From positions 1-13,862 of the forward strand of contig WFSM01000049.1 of NCBI GenBank assembly GCA_015485945.1: DNA of 13,862 nucleotides, in the 5' to 3' direction. The stretch's first letter is position 1, and the number at the start of each line of letters is the position of its first letter. Position numbers and translations under genes: made by a program. Origin of the DNA: Candidatus Bipolaricaulota bacterium. GTDB lineage: Bacteria > Bipolaricaulota > Bipolaricaulia > UBA7950 > UBA9294. Below are positions 1 to 6,086 of this stretch, piece after piece. The notes under the pieces are model-generated. The model searched no databases. It was not told where the DNA came from and was given only the letters and a program-made list of their open reading frames with translations.

Positions 1-1
1 C

Positions 2-52
2 TATTATGACGGTTACCGCGAGCTCCTCGGGGTGCCAATCCCGAAGAGATAG
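2..52 (+). CDS. C-terminal tail of a probable phosphonate-type substrate-binding protein (partial)
   Basis: One frame is open from the window edge and encodes YYDGYRELLGVPIPKR followed by TAG at 50-52. Only 16 residues are visible, so the identity rests mainly on position. It lies directly upstream of phnC, phnE and a second phnE on the same strand, where the periplasmic binding protein PhnD is normally encoded. A Tyr/Arg-rich amphipathic end fits the C-terminal helix of such binding proteins but does not prove it. A terminator-like hairpin follows 37 nt after the stop. Seen: the open frame and the stop. Inferred: the PhnD assignment. Confidence 0.5.
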   Translation, partial: YYDGYRELLGVPIPKR

Positions 53-88
53 GACGTTGCGCGATCCACGCACGTGATGTATGATCGT

Positions 89-119
89 ACGGGAGGGGAA
101 AATTCCCCTCCCGTCTTTT
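89..119 (+). terminator. Intra-operon hairpin with U-run between phnD-like gene and phnC
   Basis: A perfect 10-bp GC-rich stem is formed by ACGGGAGGGG (89-98) and CCCCTCCCGT (105-114), with an AAAATT loop that can close by two more A-T pairs, followed by CTTTT (115-119). This has the form of an intrinsic terminator. Because phnC starts 13 nt later, it probably acts as a partial terminator or mRNA stabiliser that keeps the binding protein more abundant than the ATPase and permeases. That role is inferred. Confidence 0.75.
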
Positions 120-131
120 AAGGATGATGGC

Positions 132-902
132 ATGGGCGACCAACTGATAATAGAACACTTGACGAAGGTCTATGAGCGCGGGGAGGTTCTGGCGCTGAAC
201 GATGTCAGCTTCAGCGTGGAGAAGGGCGAGTTTCTTGTGGTAATTGGGCTTTCCGGCTCCGGTAAGTCAACGCTTTTACGGTGCATCAACCGGCTCGTTG
301 AACCGACTTCGGGCAAGATTTACTTTGACGGAGTCGATGTTACCGCTGCGTCCGGAGCTGAATTGCGCCGTCTGCGCCGCAAAATGGGTATGATCTACCA
401 GCACTTCAACCTCGTCAAGCGGTCATCGGTACTCACTAATGTTCTCGCTGGCCGACTTGGATACATCAACCCATGGTTGTCAGCGGTGCACCGATTTCCT
501 CGTGAAGACATCGAAGTCGCTCTTAAGAACCTGGAGCGCGTTGGAATCAGAGACCAAGCGTATAAGCGAGCGGACGAGCTGTCCGGCGGACAACAGCAAC
601 GGGTCGGAATCGCACGCGCGTTGATGCAGGATCCTGAGCTTCTAATGGCCGATGAGCCTGTGTCCGCGCTTGACCCTGCTACTTCACACTCGGTAATGAA
701 ATACCTCGAACAGATGAACCAAGAAGATGGAGTAACGGTGATCGCCAGCCTCCACTTTCTATCGCTCGCCCGCCGGTACGGGACGCGCATCATCGCCCTT
801 AAGGGGGGAGAGGTCGTATTCGAGGGATTACCCGATGAGATCGACGAGAACCGGTTTAAGGAGATCTATGGCGACGAAGCCGAGCAAGTCGAAATCCGCT
901 AG
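132..902 (+). CDS. phnC: Phosphonate-type ABC transporter ATP-binding protein
   Basis: This is a 256-aa ABC ATPase that would power import through the two PhnE permeases encoded downstream. Visible motifs are Walker A GLSGSGKST (39-47), the Q-loop Gln90, the signature LSGGQQQR (150-157), Walker B LLMADEP (170-176) and the H-loop His208. The YQHFNLVKR segment after the Q-loop and the overall length match the PhnC family. I start it at ATG 132, which has AAGGA 7 nt upstream. An in-frame ATG at 81 would translate through the hairpin at 89-119 and is unlikely. Its end overlaps phnE by 35 nt, indicating translational coupling. The PhnC subfamily also includes phosphite and other organophosphorus importers, so the substrate is not certain. 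Confidence 0.93.
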   Translation: MGDQLIIEHLTKVYERGEVLALNDVSFSVEKGEFLVVIGLSGSGKSTLLRCINRLVEPTSGKIYFDGVDVTAASGAELRRLRRKMGMIYQHFNLVKRSSVLTNVLAGRLGYINPWLSAVHRFPREDIEVALKNLERVGIRDQAYKRADELSGGQQQRVGIARALMQDPELLMADEPVSALDPATSHSVMKYLEQMNQEDGVTVIASLHFLSLARRYGTRIIALKGGEVVFEGLPDEIDENRFKEIYGDEAEQVEIR

Positions 903-2166
903 CATCTTAAGCCGGTGGTCGGCGATTAAACCACGGCTGTTCGCGCTTTTTCTCGACTGGATGATATGGGGGTATCTCGCTTACGGAGTCGTTTATCTCC
1001 TCAATTATTACTGGTACACGAACATTCATTATTACGGACGGTTGACCATCCCCGCGTGGGGATGGCCGCTTGTGTTCATTGGCACCATTGAACTCGCCAT
1101 CATAAGCCACGCGTTTAGCCACTCGATTGGACTAAACACGTTCGGACTAAGGCTCATGACGAATTCTTATGAGAACCCCTCATTAACACAGCGATTGCGC
1201 CGGTACCTCGCGTGGCATCTCGGTGTGATTGCCATTCCGATCACGCTTTGGAGTCGAACTAAGCACAATTGGTTCCTCCACGATCGCCTGTCGGGGACGC
1301 AAATGTTCCCCATCAAGGAAATAAAGGATCAAATATCCACCATCCCGACACGACCGTGGTACAAGACAAACCGGGGTGTAATGGGAATTATGCTTATCGG
1401 CACCACCTTGTGGGTGGGGTGGCTGGTCACCCAGATCGATCTCCATACAATGTTCAGACGAGCCGGTGAAAGCGCCTACCTGTGGAAGGAAATCCTATCA
1501 CCGCACTTCACCTACTTAATCCATCCCAACCCCGTCCTGCAGCAGTCGATCATTGGCGGAATGCTGGAGACACTATTTATGGCCCTGCTCGCTACCGTGG
1601 TGGGAATGGTAGTTGCGTTTCCCCTAAGTTTTCTGGGAGCGCGCAACATCATGGGGTTCAACCCGCTGGGGTGGCTGATCTTTACGGTAACGCGGGGGTT
1701 CTTCAACGCGGTGCGGTCGGTGGAAGCATTGCTGTGGGGAACGATATTTGCCGTGTGGGTCGGGTTCGGACCGTTTGCCGGTGCACTTGCCCTTGCTACC
1801 CACACCGCCGCCGCGTTGGGCAAGCTGTATTCGGAACAAGTAGAAGGCATCGATCCCGGACCATTAGAAGCGATCGCCGCCACTGGTGCACGACGGTGGC
1901 AGGTGGTGCTATACGGTGTCGTCCCTCAGATAATCCCGTCTTATCTCGCGTTTACCTTGTATCGCTGGGACATCAACGTCCGGATGGCGACGGTGATCGC
2001 GCTTGTCGGCGGGGGCGGACTCGGCCGCATCATGTTCTATTACAAAAATAAAGTGGGCATGATCCCCGACGCATGGAATCAGGTGGGAGCAGTGATCTTC
2101 GTTATCGTCGGTGTGGTGTGGCTGATTGACTATCTGAGCGGACGCGTGCGGGAGAAAATCGTCTGA
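868..2166 (+). CDS. phnE: RDD domain-PhnE fusion: phosphonate-type ABC permease
   Basis: The 432-aa protein has two parts. Residues about 20-148 look like an RDD domain: an Arg/Asp-bearing first helix (PRLFALFLDW), FGLRLMT near 92-98, an Arg-rich RLRRYLAW segment and the closing HDRLSGTQ (138-145). Residues about 165-432 are a binding-protein-dependent permease with several membrane helices and the EAA loop EAIAATGARRWQVVLYG (334-350) that contacts the ATPase. PhnE permeases are usually about 260-280 aa, so the extension accounts for the extra length. I start at ATG 868, preceded by AAGGAG (858-863). An upstream in-frame start at 835 lacks that site. It overlaps phnC by 35 nt and meets the next permease at TGATG. 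The permease part is secure; the RDD call is by motif. Confidence 0.9.
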   Translation: MATKPSKSKSASILSRWSAIKPRLFALFLDWMIWGYLAYGVVYLLNYYWYTNIHYYGRLTIPAWGWPLVFIGTIELAIISHAFSHSIGLNTFGLRLMTNSYENPSLTQRLRRYLAWHLGVIAIPITLWSRTKHNWFLHDRLSGTQMFPIKEIKDQISTIPTRPWYKTNRGVMGIMLIGTTLWVGWLVTQIDLHTMFRRAGESAYLWKEILSPHFTYLIHPNPVLQQSIIGGMLETLFMALLATVVGMVVAFPLSFLGARNIMGFNPLGWLIFTVTRGFFNAVRSVEALLWGTIFAVWVGFGPFAGALALATHTAAALGKLYSEQVEGIDPGPLEAIAATGARRWQVVLYGVVPQIIPSYLAFTLYRWDINVRMATVIALVGGGGLGRIMFYYKNKVGMIPDAWNQVGAVIFVIVGVVWLIDYLSGRVREKIV

Positions 2167-3305
2167 TGAAAGATCGTTACCACGCTGGGTTCATGACGGA
2201 TAAGCCATCTTTTCTTCGGGATCGAAAAACGACCCGTCGGTGGATCCTCGCTTTCGTCACCGATGTTGCCGCTCTCACTTATCTGTGGGCGGCAAGCGCG
2301 TATATCATAAACACGTTCCTTATTGATGAGAGCAGTTGGAATACTATTATCTACTACAGCATTGCGCCGTTGGCCCGTTATTCTATCTATCCGCTCAAGA
2401 GCTACGCCATTATTCCTTGGTGGATGATATTCGGAGTAACGGCGTTGGCAACAGTAATCTGGGAGATCAGCGACACAACACTTGGCATGCGAATATTTGG
2501 GCTAAAAAAGAGCAGAGAAGCTGGGGTGCGCCGGTCGTGGTACAAGCAAAGTTGGACGATTGCCCTATTAGTGATTGGTACCGTCACCCTGATAGTAGCA
2601 GGACTCATCACGCAAGTTAATCCACATGCCCTATTTACTAGGTGGGGCCACACAGCCGTACTGTGGCGGCAATTATTGCATCCCAACTGGGAAATGGCCG
2701 GAGATGGAATGCGTTTGTTGATTGTTACCATATTTATGGCAGTAATGGCGACTCTGTTTGCGATTATTACTGCTGTTCCTCTCAGTTTTCTCGCCGCCCG
2801 CAACCTTTCCCACGGGGCTATTCGCCGTACGATCTACTTCATCGTCCGCACCGCTGCTGATATCATGCGGTCAATCGATGCAATTATTTGGGCAATTGTC
2901 TTCATTGTGTGGGTGCGGGCCGGGCCGTTCCCTGGCATGCTCGCCCTGTTTGTGCAAGCAACTGCTAACTTGACCAAGCTTTATTCCGAACGACTGGAGT
3001 CGATCGATCCCGGCCCGCCGGAGGCAATCCGGGCCACCGGGGCAAACCGGTTGCAGGTAATCCTATACGGAATCGTTCCCCAGATTATCAACCCGTATCT
3101 GTCGTTCACCCTGTACCAATGGGACATCAATGTACGCATGTCGACGATAATCGGACTTGTCGGTGCCGGTGGCATCGGACAAATGTTGATCCAGTACATG
3201 CGGATCTGGGATTACAGCAACGCCGGGATGATGATGCTTCTTATCATGGTCACAGTGTGGTTGATCGACTACACGTCGTCCCGCCTGCGTGCCAAGCTAA
3301 GCTAG
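2166..3305 (+). CDS. phnE: Second PhnE-type permease with degenerate RDD-like N-terminus
   Basis: This 379-aa integral membrane protein is the second permease of the transporter. Its C-terminal half closely parallels the first PhnE: PLSFLAARN, the KLYSERLESIDPGPPEAIRATGANR stretch containing the EAA loop (286-307), YQWDINVRMSTIIGLVGAGGIG, and the ending VWLIDYTSSRLRAKL. The N-terminal about 120 residues keep RDD-like pieces (RRWILAFVTDVAAL at 24-37, TTLGMRIFGLK at 104-114) but lack the Arg-rich segment and the closing HDR..GT motif. The two permeases probably form a heterodimer. ATG 2166 shares one base with the preceding stop; an internal ATG at 2193 is a possible alternative start. Base composition is somewhat more AT-rich than downstream genes. 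Confidence 0.9.
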   Translation: MKDRYHAGFMTDKPSFLRDRKTTRRWILAFVTDVAALTYLWAASAYIINTFLIDESSWNTIIYYSIAPLARYSIYPLKSYAIIPWWMIFGVTALATVIWEISDTTLGMRIFGLKKSREAGVRRSWYKQSWTIALLVIGTVTLIVAGLITQVNPHALFTRWGHTAVLWRQLLHPNWEMAGDGMRLLIVTIFMAVMATLFAIITAVPLSFLAARNLSHGAIRRTIYFIVRTAADIMRSIDAIIWAIVFIVWVRAGPFPGMLALFVQATANLTKLYSERLESIDPGPPEAIRATGANRLQVILYGIVPQIINPYLSFTLYQWDINVRMSTIIGLVGAGGIGQMLIQYMRIWDYSNAGMMMLLIMVTVWLIDYTSSRLRAKLS

Positions 3306-3311
3306 CGCCGA

Positions 3312-3527
3312 CTACTTTTTGCCGGTAAGCTCTTCCAAATACTCGCGGATATCGTCGAGGCCATAGGTTGTCTTGAGGACGACATTGTCCTCCAGCCACG
3401 CGTCCTTGATCGTGTCGTCGCGGCGGATCTCGATATCCTTGATTCCAAATGCCTCCACCATCTTTTTTGCTTCTTCCTCGATATATCGATCCTTCACCCG
3501 GAATAAAAACCTGGGAAAACTTGCCAT
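3312..3527 (-). CDS. Small hypothetical protein, 71 aa
   Basis: I do not recognise the family. The protein is charged and looks compact, with an N-terminal MASFPRFLFRVKDRY strand, a Lys/Glu-rich helix (EEEAKKMVEAFG), a strand with IKDIEIRRDD, and a C-terminal helix ending EELTGKK. It has no signal peptide, Cys or membrane segment, so it is probably cytoplasmic. ATG 3527 is preceded by a good GGAGGTG site (3533-3539) about 5 nt away, which is better than a longer start at 3566. A strong promoter-like pair lies just upstream. The gene converges on phnE, with stop codons only 6 nt apart, and diverges from the phosphorylase gene. That it is a real gene is supported by the RBS and promoter; its function is unknown. 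Confidence 0.72.
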   Translation of the reverse strand: MASFPRFLFRVKDRYIEEEAKKMVEAFGIKDIEIRRDDTIKDAWLEDNVVLKTTYGLDDIREYLEELTGKK

Positions 3528-3545
3528 CTCAACACCTCCGCAAAC

Positions 3546-3574
3546 AGTATACCAATTCGATTGCACTTCGTCAT
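3546..3574 (-). promoter_or_regulatory. Promoter of the 71-aa gene
   Basis: On the minus strand ATGACG (3574-3569) is separated by 17 nt from TATACT (3551-3546). A TGG just before the -10 gives an extended -10. The predicted start of transcription, near 3539, leaves a leader of about 12 nt that holds the GGAGGTG site. Confidence 0.6.
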
Positions 3575-3588
3575 TCCTGCAGTAGAAT
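3561..3588 (+). promoter_or_regulatory. Promoter of the pyrimidine phosphorylase gene, predicted leaderless
   Basis: TTGCAC (3561-3566), a 16-nt spacer and TAGAAT (3583-3588) form a sigma70-type promoter. Transcription would begin about 7 nt after the -10, at or next to the ATG at 3596, and no Shine-Dalgarno sequence precedes that ATG. It interlocks with the minus-strand promoter at 3546-3574, so the two probably exclude each other. Confidence 0.6.
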
Positions 3589-3595
3589 AGCTGGT

Positions 3596-4903
3596 ATGAA
3601 TACGGTTGAACTGATCAGAAAAAAGCGGGATGGCGGACGGCTCACGCTGGACGAGCTGAAATACCTAGTCACAGGAGCGGTGAGCGGTACAATCCCCGAT
3701 TATCAGATTACTGCGTTCCTGATGGCGGTTTACTTCCAGGGGATGGACGATCACGAGACAGCTGATCTTACCGACGTGATGGCCCATTCCGGAGCGATGA
3801 ACGACTTGTCCGACATGCCGGGATATCCGGTCGACAAGCACTCCACCGGCGGGGTGGGGGACACCACATCGCTCGTTCTGATCCCACTCCTCGCTGCCGC
3901 CGGATTGACGGTGGCCAAGCTGTCCGGTCGCGCTCTCGGCCATACCGGGGGGACAATCGACAAGCTTGAATCGATCCCCGGGTTCCGCACCGACCTGTCC
4001 CGCGCGGAATTTCTCGGCCTCGTGCGCAAGAACGGCCTTGCCCTCGCTGATCACACTGCGGACATGGTCCCAGCCGACCGCATTCTGTACGAGCTGCGTG
4101 ACGTTACTGCCACGGTCGAATCCCTTCCCCTCATCGTTTCATCGATCATGTCGAAGAAAATCGCCGGCGGGGCGAAGGGGATCGTGCTCGACGTAAAGAC
4201 CGGTGCCGGCGCGTTTCTCCCCGAGATTGAGGAATCCCGGGAGTTGGCGCGGGCCCTGGTCGCGATCGGTGTCAAGCTCGGACGGAGGATCTCTGCCCTG
4301 ATCACCGATATGTCCCAACCACTCGGGCACATGGTCGGTAACGCCCTCGAGGTGAAAGAGGCGATCGACACATTGAAGGGTGACGGCCCGCAGGATCTGG
4401 AGGACCTGTGCTGCGCTCTTGGTGCTGAGCTTCTCGTCTTCTCCGGACAGGATCCTGACCGCGACCAGGCCAAAAAGCAGTTACACGGACTCCTGCTCGA
4501 CGGAAGCGCGCTCGCCAAGTTCCGGCTGCTGGTGGAGGAACAGGGCGGGGATGTGCGGGTGATTGACGATCCGCAGATTCTCCCCCAGGCACGGGAGAAG
4601 ATTGCGATAACCGCGCCGCGGTCCGGGATTGTAAGCGAGCTCAACGCGCTTGCAATCGGCAAAGCAGCCGGCATCCTCGGAGCGGGTCGGATGACCATGG
4701 ATGACGTAATCGACCCCGCGGTTGGAATCGAGGTCGTGCGCAAGATTGGGGATCAGGTAGAGATTGGCGAGACGCTCGCTGTCCTGCACGTAAACGACAA
4801 CGCAAACCTGCCCCAGGCGCAGGAGATGGTGACAGCCGCCTACCGAATCGGAGACGGTCCGGCCGCACCGCCGCCGCTCATCCACGAGCGGATCGGGGAG
4901 TAA
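3596..4903 (+). CDS. pdp: Pyrimidine-nucleoside (thymidine) phosphorylase
   Basis: The 435-aa enzyme catalyses reversible phosphorolysis of uridine, thymidine or deoxyuridine to the free base and (deoxy)ribose-1-phosphate in pyrimidine salvage. It carries the phosphate-binding KHSTGGVGD (81-89), the family signature SGRALGHTGGTIDKLE (110-125), the stretch LRDVTATVESLPLIVSSIMSKK, and DMSQPLGHMVGNALEVKEA. Length matches bacterial Pdp/DeoA. I start it at ATG 3596, since MNTVELIRKKRDGG is the usual N-terminus; the upstream open frame is chance. No RBS is visible, consistent with a leaderless mRNA. The gene converges on cytidine deaminase with a 3-bp gap, so both pyrimidine-salvage genes are adjacent. 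Pdp versus thymidine-specific DeoA cannot be settled from sequence. Confidence 0.94.
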   Translation: MNTVELIRKKRDGGRLTLDELKYLVTGAVSGTIPDYQITAFLMAVYFQGMDDHETADLTDVMAHSGAMNDLSDMPGYPVDKHSTGGVGDTTSLVLIPLLAAAGLTVAKLSGRALGHTGGTIDKLESIPGFRTDLSRAEFLGLVRKNGLALADHTADMVPADRILYELRDVTATVESLPLIVSSIMSKKIAGGAKGIVLDVKTGAGAFLPEIEESRELARALVAIGVKLGRRISALITDMSQPLGHMVGNALEVKEAIDTLKGDGPQDLEDLCCALGAELLVFSGQDPDRDQAKKQLHGLLLDGSALAKFRLLVEEQGGDVRVIDDPQILPQAREKIAITAPRSGIVSELNALAIGKAAGILGAGRMTMDDVIDPAVGIEVVRKIGDQVEIGETLAVLHVNDNANLPQAQEMVTAAYRIGDGPAAPPPLIHERIGE

Positions 4904-4906
4904 GGA

Positions 4907-5296
4907 CTACTTAAGATCGCGCGATTCAAATGCGTTGGGAAGGAGCTCCTTAATCGTAGTGCGCTCGAACTTACCGTCCGAGTTTCCCAACAGAATCTCA
5001 ATCTCCGGGGCATGCTCATAGATCACCTGGCGGCACGCCCCGCATGGTGAGCAGCGATCAGCGTCGCACACCACGGCCAGCTTGACGAAGTCCCGCTTGC
5101 CCTCCGAAATCGCCTTGAACATCGCCACCCGCTCCGCACACATCGTCAACCCGTACGACGCGTTCTCCACGTTGACACCGGTGTACACCGAGCCATCAGC
5201 GCACAGGAGGGCCGCCCCGACTGGGAAGTTCGAGTACGGGCAGTATGCGTTCTTGCGGGCCGCGAGCGCTTGCTTTATAAGTTCTTCGTCTTTCAT
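4907..5296 (-). CDS. cdd: Cytidine deaminase
   Basis: This 129-aa zinc enzyme deaminates cytidine and deoxycytidine to uridine and deoxyuridine, supplying substrate for the phosphorylase encoded opposite it. The zinc ligands are Cys53 in TMCAER and Cys85/Cys88 in PCGAC, with the catalytic Glu55. The VGAALLCADG and VNVENASYG segments also fit. The length equals that of the tetrameric homologues (about 130 aa). The start ATG 5296 lies 1 nt beyond the stop of the upstream exported-protein gene, and the GAGG serving as its RBS lies inside that gene, so it is the last gene of a coupled minus-strand operon. Confidence 0.96.
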   Translation of the reverse strand: MKDEELIKQALAARKNAYCPYSNFPVGAALLCADGSVYTGVNVENASYGLTMCAERVAMFKAISEGKRDFVKLAVVCDADRCSPCGACRQVIYEHAPEIEILLGNSDGKFERTTIKELLPNAFESRDLK

Positions 5297-5297
5297 A

Positions 5298-6086
5298 TCA
5301 AAACCTCACAGTGATGCCCAGGCCGGCTGTGATTTCGCCGAGCTTAACCCCCCACCAGCCGGATGCTGTGTACACCGGCATGAACAATCCTCCCTCCACC
5401 CGCATTCGCAGGAACGGAAGGCCGAGTTCAACGCCAATCCCGGCCGTGACCCCAAATCCCGACCACGAAAGGCCATCAGGATGAAGTGCCGCGATCGCGG
5501 CCGTCACCTGCCCCGCGTGCGGCGGGGGCACCTGGACGGTGATACCGGGAGAGATCTCACCAGCAATCCATGTCGCTCCGATGCTGGCGTCAACCGCGGC
5601 GAAGAACAGATCGAGCCGCTTCCCCGCCGCGATTGTTATCGCATACGTAAAAAATGATGGATCGACCGTGAGCGTGCCCGGACCGGTGGTGGTAGTAAAC
5701 GTTTCGTGAACTACCGGCCGTGGAATCGGCATCCCCACGGCGGATGCAATCCCGCGAACGATGCCGTCCGTCATGATCCCGCCGGAAATACTCACGGAGT
5801 CGATCACTAACAGCGGTACCCCCAACTCAATCGTGCCACTGATCAACGGAACAGGAACGACAGTGGCAGTGGGAATCGCAGCAGTCACCTGAGTAACAAC
5901 GTCGTTGATCTGCGACTGCGACAGCCCAAGCGCGGTGCCGGCTGCGGTGACGGCCGGTCCAACCTTGCTGAAGCTTGCAGCTAGGTCGACCGTGTACGCT
6001 TCGACCCCGGCACTGATGCCGAACGAGAACGCGGTAATGCTGATTCCCACGATCACAACAGCAGCAATGCCGATTACGCGATTCAT
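5298..6086 (-). CDS. Exported, barrel-like protein of unknown function
   Basis: I do not recognise the family. The 262-aa product begins with MNR and a long hydrophobic stretch (about 4-27) ending near SAGVEA, which looks like a signal peptide. The mature part is rich in Gly, Ala, Thr and Val with alternating patterns (GISAGVEAYTV, FGVTAGIGVELGLPFLRMRVEGG). It ends in GLGITVRF with a terminal Phe, the signature used by outer-membrane beta-barrels for BAM recognition. ATG 6086 overlaps the stop of the ligase gene as ATGA, so I prefer it over a GTG at 6107. The gene sits between an acyl-CoA synthetase and cytidine deaminase with no obvious functional link. The outer-membrane location is inferred. 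Confidence 0.7.
   Translation of the reverse strand: MNRVIGIAAVVIVGISITAFSFGISAGVEAYTVDLAASFSKVGPAVTAAGTALGLSQSQINDVVTQVTAAIPTATVVPVPLISGTIELGVPLLVIDSVSISGGIMTDGIVRGIASAVGMPIPRPVVHETFTTTTGPGTLTVDPSFFTYAITIAAGKRLDLFFAAVDASIGATWIAGEISPGITVQVPPPHAGQVTAAIAALHPDGLSWSGFGVTAGIGVELGLPFLRMRVEGGLFMPVYTASGWWGVKLGEITAGLGITVRF

Noticed and set aside
81..131. Longer phnC start at ATG 81
   Set aside because: The extra codons are the two arms of the terminator-like hairpin, and the ATG at 132 has a well-placed AAGGA.
3449..3595. N-terminal extension of the pyrimidine phosphorylase frame
   Set aside because: The known family N-terminus begins at ATG 3596, and the upstream frame covers the divergent promoters and the opposite-strand gene.
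4051..4743. 230-codon minus-strand frame inside the phosphorylase gene
   Set aside because: It is antisense to a clearly conserved enzyme, has low-complexity Ser/Arg/Pro composition and no recognisable domain.
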